A DNA stretch of 64,000 bases, from contig NC_037599.1 in NCBI RefSeq assembly GCF_003073045.1, positions 6,274,247 to 6,338,246 on the forward strand. Direction: 5' to 3'. Position numbers and translations under genes: made by a program. Under the pieces are notes generated by a model. That model saw only the letters and a list, made by a program, of their open reading frames with translations, did not search any database and was not told the origin of the DNA. Positions 48,401-63,989 of the stretch are shown here, piece after piece; the stretch's first letter is position 1, and each line of letters starts with the position of its first letter. The stretch is from Pomacea canaliculata. Lineage: Eukaryota; Mollusca; Gastropoda; Architaenioglossa; Ampullariidae.

Positions 48401-51400
48401 AGCAAGATTTTGACTTGCTTACATACAAACACTCTGGTTAAGGTGATGTTTTGCTCATAACTATTTAAGAGAAATAACCGCACAATCTTTTGGAGTTCCT
48501 CAAGGTCTTTTTTTTTCCTGTTGCTCATACAGATCACTCCAGAATTCCTCATTTGTTTATAAATGGATAAAGCCATTTGCTGCTAATATTCTTGTGTAAA
48601 GGAGAAGATATATATTTCCTTTCTGCATCAACATTTTATTTGATAAATTTCTCTATTCATTACTTATACTTCTTCACTAGTGTTACTAAACAATAAAACA
48701 GGTTGCATGAGGAAAGGAGGAAATTAGCAGAAGTGTGAAGCTTGACCATCATGTTTTAACTATGAAGATGGTGAAATCCTGCTCTTTCGAAGTCATTTTT
48801 ATATCTTTAAATCTTTCTACAGGCAGATCAGCAGCAAGGCAGATTTTTTTTTTATCCATATCAGTTAACTTTCTAATATAACTTGCTGCTTATAATTCAC
48901 AGACCTTTGTTTGATTGTGAAGCCATGTTTTATTGGTAGAGAGTATGTTTGCGACTTGTAAAATTTAAAATATGTATGTTTTATGCAAGCCCCAAACACT
49001 TATTCCTTGCATAAATGTGAGATTCTCTTTGCAAGACTTCTTTTTTCTATTTTTGTTGTGACATTTATTGTTGCTATTTGTGTTTAATTGGAAAGTGTTG
49101 AAAAATGTTGTAATCTTTTATTTTGAGAAAGTCAAGGGCATATATGTTGCTTTTAAGGTTACTGTAAGCAATGATTGAGTTGTTAAATATCAGTGTTTAA
49201 GGAGCAGGGTCTTTATGTGTTGTCTAGAGTGTAAAGATGTTTGAGCCGCATATTCTTTTGGGCACTCTCACTAGGGATGCTATGTCTAAAAAGAAAATCT
49301 CAGATTGGTTTCCTTACTACCATTATGCCATGTTACCGAAAAGTGTCTGCGTTGATCATTATCAAAAGCCTTCACAATGCTGTACACCATATACACCTAA
49401 CCAGTGTGAAAAAACGATCAGTTCACAAACATAAGTTTATTTATTTCTTGGATGCATCACTGGCAAGAATGGGAAGATTAAATGATTTCTGTGCCTTGTG
49501 TCAGAGAAGCTCTTGAGTTACATCACTGCAAACCCTGTTTGTAGACAGCTGCTGGCCTTGCAACTTTCGTCCAAAATTTGATGAGGATATAATTGTAGTT
49601 CTTAATTTACTGTAGTTCCTTATTTATTGGAAATTATTTGAGGAGTGGTGATGGGAAAACGCTTTTATTTTTTACCTAAAAATAACCATGGCATGGAAGG
49701 GGTTTAGACTGCAAATGCCCAGCGTTGCTTTAAACAGAAGTGGCTCTAGCTTTACTAAAATTAAAAGGAGATTTGTGACAGTTCATTATGGAAAAGTATC
49801 CCTGGAATTCCATCTAACAAATGCCAATATATGCACAATCCATAAAATGCAATCACCAGGCACAAAAAGGTGGAAATATTTAGTCTGTGATCTTTATGGT
49901 ACTGGTAAATGCTTGACCTGCACATTTTCATTCCACTGTTAGTGCTGTGTATATTGCGAATGCTGCATATACTGTAGTTTTTTTTGTAATAGTCATTTAC
50001 CTGTGTATATATTGCAGCTTCTATGCTCACCGATAGCTGCTTCTACCTGGAGATGTAGATATTTCTTTCCTACAAAAATGCTGATGTAAATTATTTTAGT
50101 CCCTTGACAGTGGTTGTTTAAAATATGTTAAAATATATGTGTGTGTATGCATGCACATGATTGTGATATGTGGAGGATAGTTTACATGCACTTGCTTCTA
50201 CTTGCAGCTCTGGTGTTGTCATATCATATTTTATCTGTTCCATTTATTCATTTGATGATTTGTGTACCTCAAATTATCCAAATTATCATAACTGCATCCT
50301 TTTGACTTTGGTGTTATGTTACTCAGTCAAGTTTACATATGAAAACATATATTTTCAGTTTCTTGATGGTATGGAGAAATAATTGCAAAGATTTATTATA
50401 TCACGTAATGAAGCATATAAGAATTTATATACATTGAACATTTTATCCACTTAATTTATATTATCACCGTTATAAAATATTTGCTTGATTGGCTTTTGTT
50501 GTGTATTTTTGAATCCAGAGTCAGGATCAAATGCTGTTGAAATAATTGCAACTCAGATATTTACTTTTTTTTTTATTATTATTAAATTACAAAGAATTTA
50601 AAAGGATTGGCTTCTTTGAAGTTCTCAATTCTCTTGAGTAATGATGTGTACATATTATAAATGGTCACTTTCCCATGTTAAGACATTATAGTTGAGGTAT
50701 CTACTATGCACCTCCATGTTTGTAACATTGAGCTAGACAAATTTTTATTGTTTTTCTGGTTACCATGCAAATTATATTGTTGATCATAATGACTTGAGAG
50801 AGTTGTTTAAGGATTTTCACTGTTTGCTTGCATCTAGAAAATGCCTAATTTTTCCAAGAATGTGGAAAATGATTGGTTTGTATTCTGCACATTTATACAT
50901 ATATAAATTATTTTAATGTTAAACCATATTAATTTACTACAAGTTTATTTGTATTTCATGAATGTCTCACTAGTGTCAAAGCTGTCAAAGAGGGAGGTAG
51001 TTATAATCAGAAAAACAGCTTACTATTATTATATTAACGGTTTAATGTGCAGTTTTTTTTTCACTCTTTTTTGAATGTCTTAATATTGATAATTAATTGG
51101 AACACAAAGATCCACATCTTGGAATTTTTTATCAGGTATTGGAAGATTGAGAACATTTTGGGGGGAATGCTGGGTGAGCATGCTGCCAGAATATGTCATT
51201 TGGGCATTTTAAGTTTCTTTCAGATTTGAGAGGTAGTTATTCAGCCTGAGGACCTAACTGGTCATTAACAAATTAAAAATGAAAAATGTCAAATGATTTC
51301 TGATATATTTCATCTTGTTATCTCCATTGATGTATATACTATACATTAATCTTTTGTCAGTTGTGATTCTCTCATGGTTAACATTAAGACTTCTGCAACT

Positions 51401-53362
51401 TGTATTTGAAATCATTCTTGCTATTTAGCATTTGCAATCTTCTAAATAAGTGAAATATTAGGGGTAGGGGCAGAATCTAGCCTGTATGACATTGCAATAT
51501 CTTTGTGCCTGGTGCAGATGTGATAATTTCAATTTTAAACTATAGATTTTATTCAGCTGCAGTATGGAAGTAGGCAGATGACTTCAAAGTTGGTAATCAT
51601 GGGATTAGCCTTCGGGATTCTCTACTCTGTGCCCCTGTAATCTGTTCATTGTAACATTATTTCTTTCTTTGGTGACATTCATCCTTCATGTTTTTTGCTT
51701 AAATAAAACTTTTCCTTATTATTTAAAAAAAATCAGCCCCATTTTAAGGTGGCCTGCATTGTTAACAACAGTAAAACTAGGGTATAAACATTGTTTCTGC
51801 CAGAAATTCTATGAAAGCACTTGGGCTACAAAAGTAAACTTCTTTTTGTTCCTAATCACCCCCAGTGGACCATAGGGCCAACAAATGTATAACTAAGAAC
51901 TCTTAAAGAAGTCCCACAGTATCTTACTTGCTGGATTATTTATCTTCTTTGCTATTTTTAATTAAAATAAAGCAAAGTAGGAAAGAAACTGCAGAAAGTT
52001 ATGTTGCTGATATGATATTCCAATTGTTATAAATGTGATCAAAATGTGTAAAAAATATACACTTTGCAGCTTGGTCATTTCAGCATTGTCAATCTAGTCA
52101 TTGCGATTTTGTGGTGACACAAAGCAGACAAGTCACAGAGCTCCATATTTGTTCAGACGGTGATATAGACTATGGCCTCAAATGAACTATTTAGGAAAAG
52201 TGAATTTTGGAAACCTTAATTTGCTTTTTTTTTCAATTTTCTTATTACTTTTAACTGCCAACTTATAACCACTTCCATACATTTTCTTTTTACTGTTGCT
52301 GTGTTCATAGAATAATAGTCGACAACCAGATAATGAAAATAAAGTTGCTGAACCATTTTTTTTTAATCTGTAATTAGGTGCAGCTGTGGCACTTTTATTA
52401 TCTGTTTCTGTTTGCCTGTACAGAGGAACCTCTATTATCCAAACTTCATTTAACCATGCATTAGGTTATCCTTGATTGTCTTTAAAAAAAAAAAAACTGC
52501 TAGACATCACAAGACCTTCAAGATTTCGCTGCCAAGAATTCTGACCACAGGAATGTACACAATGTGTGTCGCAGCTAAAATTTTCTTTCTTGAGCAGGAA
52601 GCGGATTCAAATTTTAATGACATCCTAACACTTTGCAAACTCGTGTCAATAAAATTGAAGTGCTGAAACAACAAAGAGCAGTGTCTACTGTCCGATTTTT
52701 TCAAGAAAAGTACATCAACAACACAAGAAAGGTACAAACGTAACTGTACAGCACCATTCTAGCATTTGCAAATTTTTAGAACTATTTTCAATTATCCAGA
52801 TGACAGGCCCTGGTCATTAAACCGGATAATTGAGGTTCTACTGTACTTGAAGACATCTGGTATTTCATCTACTCTGTGCGTGCTGGATTGCAGTGACTCT
52901 AATGCATGATTAATATTTAGAATAAAAATTACTCATGAATAGTCCTTCCAGACATGAAAGGAAAGGGCTGGACATGGGGTCACCTGGAGCGGGTTTCAGC
53001 CAATTGACATTGGTGGCGGACTCTGATTAAGGCCTTGTGTGTAACCTGATGCACGAAGAGGAATTATCCTTCCAGACACAATGTATTGCAGAATTCATTA
53101 ATAAAAATAAGACTACTACAGCTTTCATGACTTTAATTAAACCATTTTGAGAAAAAAAACACGATTTAAACATGTTGATTCATACATATGCATGGCTATT
53201 GTAAACATGTAGTGAGATGATAATGTGTCCACTAAGTTTGTAAAACTTCAAGTGGAATGCATCTAAAATATGAGTTTAATGTCATGAGCCACTTAAATCA
53301 GGCAGATGTTGACACAGACAGCATCATTTCAACTCTGATCAGAACAGAAGCATTTCAAAAGT
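45481..53362. other. TESK 3' UTR region and intergenic space (7.9 kb)
   Basis: AT-rich, CpG-poor and without a supportable gene. Canonical AATAAA signals on the plus strand include 46337-46342, 47593-47598 (followed by a GT-rich stretch) and 48692-48697, so the TESK message may have several 3' ends. A decayed pogo/Tigger-like transposon lies at 52421-52843. The last part should hold the 3' UTR of CWC27 on the minus strand, with a possible ATTAAA signal at 53132-53137. Confidence 0.6.
52421..52843. mobile_element. Decayed pogo/Tigger-like Tc1-mariner element
   Basis: The ends 'cagaggaacctctattatcc' and the reverse complement of the right end ('cagtagaacctcaattatcc') are inverted repeats of the pogo/Tigger type ('cagt-gaacctc-attatcc'). 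TA dinucleotides flank both ends (52419-52420 and 52844-52845), as expected for this superfamily. The inside holds a scrap that reads on the plus strand like the tail of a Tigger/Jerky-type transposase, ending near 'QCLLSDFFKKS', with stops. Most of the transposase is missing. Confidence 0.75.
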
Positions 53363-56300
53363 TCATCGCTTTGACCTCATGGCTTTTTTGCTATTTTCCC
53401 GTCTACGCTGTGTCATTGGATTTCGTGGGTCACTCAGTTCATATCTGTCACTGTCTGGCACATTTGCATCAATCACCTTTGTCTTCTGCGCTTCCTCTTC
53501 AAAGTGTAATCGATGACGCATCCTGTGAACATAAGCAAAATCCAATAAAATCTGATCAATCACATAGGCATTATTGGTGAGGAAATGCAAGGCCACACAA
53601 TAAGAAACTAAAGCATTTGTCTTAAATCCATCCCAATGAGCATGACTGCTTGTATTAACAGGAAGCCTCTCTTTTAAGGTAAATGTGCAGTGTGCATACT
53701 GGGTCCTGCAGCCTAACTGGGTTGTGGGAACCTATTGAGGACCCAATAAGAGCAACCTATTCTTAGCCAAGAACTCCGATGGGTAAGCAGTGTTACTGAG
53801 CCGTCTGCCCCAAACTACATACAGGAAGGGATTTGTAGACAAGGCAAGAATCTCCAACACTTGAGCTGCTGAAGCCATTGCTATATTTAAAAAAAAAAAA
53901 CGTCTTACATAAGTCCTTGAAATGTAGAATAGGGCTTGGAGTTCAGAAAGGTGAGAACCCACCCTAAATTCCAAGAATGAAATAAGACCGATCTACTGAT
54001 CTTGCCCTGCACAGATTGCCTGGAATGTCAAACATCTTTATTTGCCACCACATCCCAAAGCGCCAGTGTCAAAAGGTATCCAAGACCATATAGCCCTTTA
54101 TTGGGATGGGAAAATTCTTTCACACTGAAGGGACAAAAGAAGAATCTGCCACAGGAGGCCCCTACAAGCTTGGGAGAGCTTGCAAGGGACATGTGTCATG
54201 ACCAAGTCAGACAGTCCAACAGCAGTGGCCTACCTACATCAGCACCTACTTTAACCCGTTTTGTGCCTCCTGGCCTAAAAATGGCTAAGGGGAGACAATC
54301 TATACCTAAGCCTTTTACTTGCAAGGAAATTTATGAAAGAGCAAACTTTCTGACAGAAACTTACATTAAGCTGTTTTAAGGAAAAGTAGATGTTTTGCTT
54401 GTTAGCTTAGAAAGCTTAGTCAAGATATAATGCCACTACCCTGATGACCATTTACAATCAAGATGAACAACTTATCACACTGAATGGTTCAAGTTTGCAA
54501 AAAAGTAGTTTACATTTAGTAATGGTGAGACTAAAATCCAAGTGGAGTGCTAAAGAAGTAAAATCAAATGACCAAATCTTACTGTCACACTTGACTCATG
54601 ATTACAGAGAAATATTTGCAGTAGTAAGATCAATTATCGCCCTTAGTGTTAGAGAACAGCACCAGCAAATATATTTGAAAAAAAATTAAATTTACAAATG
54701 CTCACATATCAAGAGGTCAATGTAGATGCATAGCAGGTTCAAATTTTCTCATAATACCGCAGTTCTCAACCTGTGTGGTGTGCCCCCCGAGGGGAGTGCG
54801 ATGTGCCGACAAGAAGGGTGCGAAGGTGGTCATTTTTTTTTCAAGTTTCTCATATCTCATATCAGAATTAGTGAAATTAGCTGGCTAATGGGGGTGTGCA
54901 GACATATCTTTTTTTGTCTTGTGGGCGTCACATGTAAAAGGTTGAGAAATGCAATCGTGTTTGCCATGGTACACCCAGAATGAAGTTACCTAATATGTAG
55001 CATTTCTCTAGAATTAGGTTACCTAATGTATAACACATATCTACAGAACACCCAGAATGAAGTTACCATGACATGTCACTGAAGTCTTCTTCCTCTTCTC
55101 GGTCTTTGTCCTCTTCATCATCATCATAGTCTCCAGCCACTGTCCGAATATTTGTCAGCCGGTTCTGAAATTTGGCTAGCAGAGCCATTGTGTTTGCCTC
55201 ACGGTCTTCTTTTTTCTCAAGCAACCGTTTTCGGGATTTGTATTTTTGTCTCTCTTTCTTTACCATGGCAAGGAGATCATTTTCTGAAAAGAGCAGGCAA
55301 TAAAATTACAGGTAAAATATTTAGCTTATCTTGGTGTATGTTTTGTCCTCATAGCACAATGGTTTAATGAAAAATGGAAGGTTGAGAATTAGGAAAAATG
55401 CACCTCTTCTGTAAAAATTACTCCAAACACCCTTTTTCACACCCTTTCCTGCTAGTCTTCCATTTGCAATATCATGATGCTCTCAGTTCTTGTTATTTGG
55501 TTCCTCTTTTGCGTTTTCTGTTTTCTCACCCTACACAATATTTTCACCACACTTTTGGCATTTACATTTTCCCTGGCCCATTTTCACGAACAGTGACAGC
55601 AAAGGAGCAAGATTAGTTAATTATTCCTCATTTGATTCAGACAGAAATTATGATTTATTCACTCACAACCATGCCATTCACTGATGATCATAAGCATCAG
55701 CAGTACAAAGAACTTTTGCTGTTTAATCCTTTCACCTTCAGAAGTATCTTCCTCATCATCTTTCTTTATAGTCTTCTCTGAATCCTCCGGTTTAGGCACT
55801 TTTGTCTCTTCCTTATCTTCGATTCTCTTTTTCGATTCCTTTATGTCTTTTTGGAGTTTTCTGGCTTCTTTTTTTAACTCTTCCCTGAATAAAGGTTGAA
55901 AACAAAATGAGCTTATTAATAATTTCATAAGAACAAAATATAATTTGAAAACAGAAGCATGGTGCAAATGTGTCTGATAGATTCATTTACTTCATAATCA
56001 AGTAAAATCAAATCAGTACACAATGAATTAGTAAAATAGTGTTAACTTTTCCTAAGCAAACCATCAAAAATCAAACCCCACCAGGCTATTTAAACTTTTC
56101 AAGCAGTCAGCACATTAATGTAATAACATACATGCGAGCACTGGAGCTCTTCTTAGAATCTTCTTGCGATTCTGTGACTGGTTTTGTTTCTTTTGCTTTG
56201 GGTGAGTCTTCCCTTTCTTTCTTCAGCTTCTTTCGTACATCTTCCTTGATGCTGCGCTGATCCTCTGAAGGTCGTGATCCAGCCTCTGCCTGGAAGTCAG

Positions 56301-59300
56301 AAAATTTCAATGGGCATAAAAATTCTGTTGGAATCCATAAGAAATTCCTGTAAATCTTGGAGGCAGAGTTGATCCATTATGTTACAACTCATTCAGCAAT
56401 TATAACAAGGTCACGTTAAGTGAAATACACAGGTCAAATTACTTCCTTTATGTACATTAACTCTTTGCCCTTGTAATTACATTTAAAAGTCACCTTAAGC
56501 TCAAATATTCAATCACTCACTTCTTCTTCAGGTTTCTTTTTCTTCTTTCCTTCCTCTTTCTCTTCCTCTGGTTTCCTCTTCCTTCGACTATCTTGGTCTT
56601 GTTCTTCAGTTTTCCGCTTCCTTCGATCTTCCTCCACAGCATCTTCTTTCCTTTTACGCTTTTTATCATCACTTATCTCGTCTGTCTTCTTTCTTTTTTT
56701 ACTGTCATCTGCCACTTCCTGCTGCTGTTCAGGCTTTCTCTTCTTTGTTCTGTCTTCTTTGTCTTCAACCTTCACTTTTTTCTTCTCTTCTTCTGCATCT
56801 GCTTTTTTTTTCTTTGCTCCATCATTTTCAGCCTCTGGTCCAGCAGTTTCTGATTTCTTCTTTTTTGCATCATTTTCATTTGTGTCTGACCGCCTCTTCT
56901 TTCTCTCATCTTCTACAGGATCTTCTTTTTTCTTTTTGTTGTCCTCTCCAGTCTCTGTTTTTTTCTTTATTTCTTCTTCTGGCTGCTCTGTTCTCTTCTT
57001 TTTGTCTTCTGTTTCTGATTTATTTAATTTTGGGTCTTCTTCTAAAGGTTCTGCTTTCTTCTTCACTTCTTCTACCTGGACCTCCAACTTTTTCTTTTCC
57101 TCAGATACCTCTCTTTCGACAGCAGGGACTGAACTTAGTCGTGGATCATCTGTAAGGTCATGGCTGCTTTTGCTTTTTCCACGAAATGACTAAAATTGAG
57201 ATAAACAGCATAGTAACAGCAGAACTCAAGGGTACATCAGCATACTACCACCTCCCTAATCCAGCTTCTTTCTACCTATGCACATACCCTCCCGACACAC
57301 CGTTACACACACACAAAGAAACAAATTAGAGGAAATACATAATAATTAAGGCAAACCAATTCTAACAAAAATCATGCTAACTTCAACTGAATATCTTAAA
57401 AGACACATGATCAAAGATGACTCTTGATAAAAACTAGTCATAACACTGGCTTATCAATACCCACATCCACACCATCTTTACTCAAACTCTTTGTGAAACT
57501 CACTTCTGTAGCTTTGTCCACCTGCTCTTCATCCTCCTGTGCCTCTTCACCAAATGACAGAAGGCAGAAGTTTCTAGAATGCACAAATGTAAACTGTGTC
57601 AGATACTTCTGATAATAGTGAATGTTTACAAACACCCAAGTGTAAGTGTATGCACACATGCTTATGTCTACCAAATAAAAACACCTAATATCAATCCAAA
57701 GATCTATGAAGAAGTAACAAATAATTTGATAAAATCACCTATAAGATGTGTATGGAATAACTGGTCAACACCTAGCACAGACAATTTAAATAGCTGCAGC
57801 AAGTAGCCTATACATATCCTATGCAGAATATTATTTCAAGATGTTTAAATATTACTCTAAGAGCACAAATTTCATGTTATAAACTATGAAGACAATTTCT
57901 TTCAAAATACCACAGCAAATAAATGATTCATATACAGACTCCCATGTTGCACTTCAATACCAATGGAACTATGGAAAAAAAGTGAGCTTTAATGTACTGA
58001 CTTTGTAGCCCTGGATTTACTCTTTATTTTCTTCTCATCTTCCTTATCTTTCTTGCCACGCTTTAGTTGCCGAGGTATTATGTCATCAAATGGATTGAAC
58101 AATATCTGAAACAACCAACAAGCATCCTTTGCCAATATTAAGTTATCAATCCTTGATAGTGGGTTCATAAGTACCAACACAGGTATAAATGCGCAATCAC
58201 TGATGCACAAATTCACACCAAATATGATGAATGTTTGAGTAGTAAAATAATCATCTTCATCATAGTCATACAATGGGCCAAAAGAGTAAAGGATATGTGT
58301 ACATGGAGAAAAACTGAAACAAATAAATACAATAAACTGAAAGACACATTCTACAGCAGAATGATCAGGCTGAACAGAATCTGATGCAGCAACACCATCA
58401 GATTTATTGTGAAGTACAATCTGAGCAAGTCCCTCATAGTTCCAATCCTGCTTTACGTGCACGAAACATGGACTCTACCTTCCAACACATGTACTGAGAG
58501 GAGAATCCAGTCATTTGAGAACTGCCTAAGAAGGTTGCTCCAGATCTCATAAGGGATAAAACCAATGACTTTGTATGAAACATGGTTTCCACACTTATAA
58601 GATGCCAGGAATCACTACTTGCAACAGTGTAAGCTGGTCTGGTTTCATCATGTGATCTGGCACAGCACTTCATCTAATATTGTCCTTCAAGGTACCCTGC
58701 CGGGAGGTCAAAGCTGAAGTGATCTGAGGAAGAACTGACATAAATGTGACGGAGCTGACTGGTTGTTCTGTGCAAGACCTGTTCACCAATGCTCATGCCA
58801 GGCCTGAGTGGTGGGCCTGGTTAGAATGCTACCTGGTCCCCATCCCTTTCTGATGACCAGCACTGGCAAACCAACATTAGTACCAGTTAAGAGACAAACG
58901 AAGGAATTAATGACATTCTACGAAGTGCTCTGTCTTTAACAAGCAGAAATATACAGCACAGAAAATGTGTTCCCTAGTACCCATGGGCAAATACTAAAAC
59001 CATCATCACCTTCCTTTTGATATTTGTATTTTATACATTGATAATTATAATTCATTTTCAAAAAAATTCTGTCAGCTGCAAAATGTTTGATATACTTATA
59101 GCAATCAACTGACCTCTGTATGAAGAATTTTGTGTGGCTCTAAAGGTCGCTCATTGGCTCCGACTTCCACCTCCTGTAGTTTTAGCATGTTGAATAAAGT
59201 GTCACCCACAACCTGTTACATATGCAGAACTGTGCTATGGCTTATGCACCATGGACATATTTCTAGTTAGCTACAGAGGACTTTAGAAACACAGAGCATA

Positions 59301-60907
59301 GACCTTAATGTAGGCTACTGCAATCATCTGAATGGTAAGCAACAAGGATAGAACAATGCTCTAAACTCAATATGCAAAATGTGTTGCTGCAAAAGGCATA
59401 AAACATTAATTAACTAAACTTTATCCATTCAATCTCTGTTGTCAAAAAAAGAACTATGTAATGCATAAGAATTAAATACCTATAGAACAACACAGAACTC
59501 ACTCATGTGGATATAGCAGTATCAGTGATGTGGATAAGCCTCATCACTGCTGAAATCTAATAACCTAGTGCCTTGCTGTATGGGGGGGGGGACCAGCAAC
59601 TAAGGCAATATCATGGCAAGGCAGCCAGCACTGTAAACAGATGTCACATGCAGAGAAAGAACAGAGTGCCTAAGAGCAAATTAGAAACCCAGGACAACCA
59701 ACCTACACTGTATTGCTACACCACCATACTGCCATAAGTGCCTGGCTGTACTACATGAATAAGAGATATGCTTATGACATAAAACTGACCAGAATAGATA
59801 AAAAAAAAACCAACTGGTATTCTTATTCCTGTTAAATTTAAAACAGTCTTCAACAATGCTGTGGAAAACAAGGTGTGAGTATCAAGCAAACAAACTTTAA
59901 AACCTACTTTGCCAAAAATAGTATGCTTGTTCTGCAGTTCTGGTGTATCTTTCATGGTGAAGAAAAACTGACTGCCATTGTCATTTGGGCCACTGTTAGC
60001 CATAGCAACCAGTCCGCGTCGCACAAAACGCAGCCTAGAGTGAAATTCATCCTGTGTGAAACACAACAAAATATGTGACAAGTGACACTGCAAGTCTTGT
60101 TAAACTGTATTTTAAGAAACTACACAATACTGCTCTCCATTCTGATGTTTCAAGGAAAAATTTTTTTTTTTTTTAAACTTACTTTAAAAGGTGCTCCATA
60201 CACAGATTCTCCTCCTTCTCCAGTTTCTGTTGGGTCACCTCCTTGAACAATAAAATTTGGTACCACTCGATGAAATATGGTGTTGTCATAGTAACCTTCA
60301 AGGCACAGTTGAACAAAGTTTCTACAAGCTTTAGGTGCCTCTTTTGACCAAAGCTCAATGTCGATGTCCCCAACTGTAGTTTTCAGCAGAGCCTAAACAC
60401 ACAAATAGAGTCACATGTAGCATGATTACTGACACCAGATATACAAAAGAGTTACAAGAATATACAGTATTAATCGAATTGTTGTAGTTGGATTTTTAAA
60501 AATAAGATATGCTGAGTTATTTCTCTGATTTCACATTATGATAATAATGCTAAAAATGTTTATGGCATTTATATATAGTCTAATGCATAAACTTTTACCA
60601 TTTATAATACACACACGCGCGCGCACGCACGCACGCACACCATCATCGTTTTACGATCTAACCTCAGTTTTATATATAAAAAAAAATCGAGAAAAAATTT
60701 CTGAATCAAAACATGCGTTTTACATTTTTATTCTTATCCTTGCCATTGGCAAATTTTTAACATGCACAATTCTCTTCAAGTTTCTTACTACGTGCTCTTT
60801 TCTCTTAAAGAAGGCACTTAATTTAAACTTAAATGATAAACTATCTTGAATTTTTCTTATTTTACCTTCCCATGTGTAGGAGGTTCTTGTATATAAATAT
60901 TGCTCAT
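53363..60907 (-). CDS. CWC27: CWC27 spliceosome-associated cyclophilin (about 686 aa)
   Basis: Eleven exons on the minus strand: 60866-60907, 60183-60392, 59908-60051, 59114-59212, 58002-58105, 57465-57573, 56521-57189, 56132-56289, 55736-55884, 55067-55283 and 53363-53522. Phases agree. The start [11 protein letters not shown] is the conserved CWC27 N-terminus. A cyclophilin fold spans about 11-170. The residue that is Trp in active cyclophilins is Glu122, as in human CWC27, which is reported to lack prolyl-isomerase activity. The [10 protein letters not shown] segment follows the fold (about 168-177). A long Lys/Glu-rich region (237-459), encoded by a single exon, replaces a much shorter human region; human CWC27 is 472 aa. 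The conserved end YELSDPRNP...RRRE is present. The protein belongs to the activated spliceosome (Bact), with CWC22 and eIF4A3 as known partners, and is nuclear. Weakest donors are those after the sixth and ninth exons (GTGGGT, GTGAAA); both are required by phase. Confidence 0.94.
53523..55066. other. CWC27 intron 10, with a MITE
   Basis: The intron contains a MITE-like repeat (54759-54952). An antisense frame of 125 codons (54002-54379) has no recognised similarity and no obvious promoter or splice sites, so I do not call it a gene. Confidence 0.55.
54759..54952. mobile_element. Old hAT-like MITE
   Basis: The left end 'gcagttctcaacct' and right end 'aggttgagaaatgc' (with one extra A) are diverged inverted repeats of the same 'ttctcaacc' type as the element at 5360-5705. 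No target duplication survives. It lies in CWC27 intron 10. Confidence 0.5.
58440..58860 (+). pseudogene. Fragment of a non-LTR retrotransposon reverse transcriptase (3' end)
   Basis: Read on the plus strand with stops and shifts, the segment shows 'ETWTL', '[18 protein letters not shown]', 'LVWFHHV' and 'LQGTLPGG'. These match, in order, the C-terminal motifs of LINE polyproteins found widely in animals ('ETWTL', 'RRIQAFE', 'L.WFGHV', 'LQGT..G'). It is a dead copy in CWC27 intron 4, opposite in orientation to the gene. The assignment is from motif recall. Confidence 0.65.
60608..60641. repeat. CA/CG/GCAC microsatellite
   Basis: A purine-pyrimidine alternating run ('acacacacgcgcgcgcacgc' and so on) in CWC27 intron 1. 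Such runs can adopt Z-DNA. Confidence 0.8.
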
Positions 60908-61082
60908 TGTGATTTCAGTGTTTTTTTCCCCCACAAGCCACAAGGACTGTACTTGAGAGTACCGTCCCCTGTTCAAACTCTCTAATGATGAAAGAAGAGT
61001 TTGCGTCTTTTTTTGTTCGTAATATGTTAACTGCTAGATTTCACCATTTCTGTTATAATGTTTGATGTGTGAACGGTAAAGC
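60908..61082. promoter_or_regulatory. Putative bidirectional CWC27/HDAC3 promoter (175 bp)
   Basis: This is the entire space between the CWC27 start codon (minus strand, 60905-60907) and the HDAC3 start codon (plus strand, 61083-61085). Both 5' UTRs and the core promoters must fit here unless there are unseen upstream UTR exons. The sequence has pyrimidine tracts and no convincing TATA box. Two housekeeping-type genes in this arrangement commonly share a promoter. Confidence 0.65.

Positions 61083-63989
<2,907 letters not shown>

Noticed and set aside
54002..54379. 125-codon frame antisense to CWC27 in intron 10
   Set aside because: No recognised similarity and no clear promoter; it may be part of an old mobile element, but I cannot show it.
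56593..57193. Plus-strand frames of 86-144 codons rich in Phe and Ser
   Set aside because: They are the antisense of the Lys/Glu-rich CWC27 exon (AAG/GAA codons read backwards).
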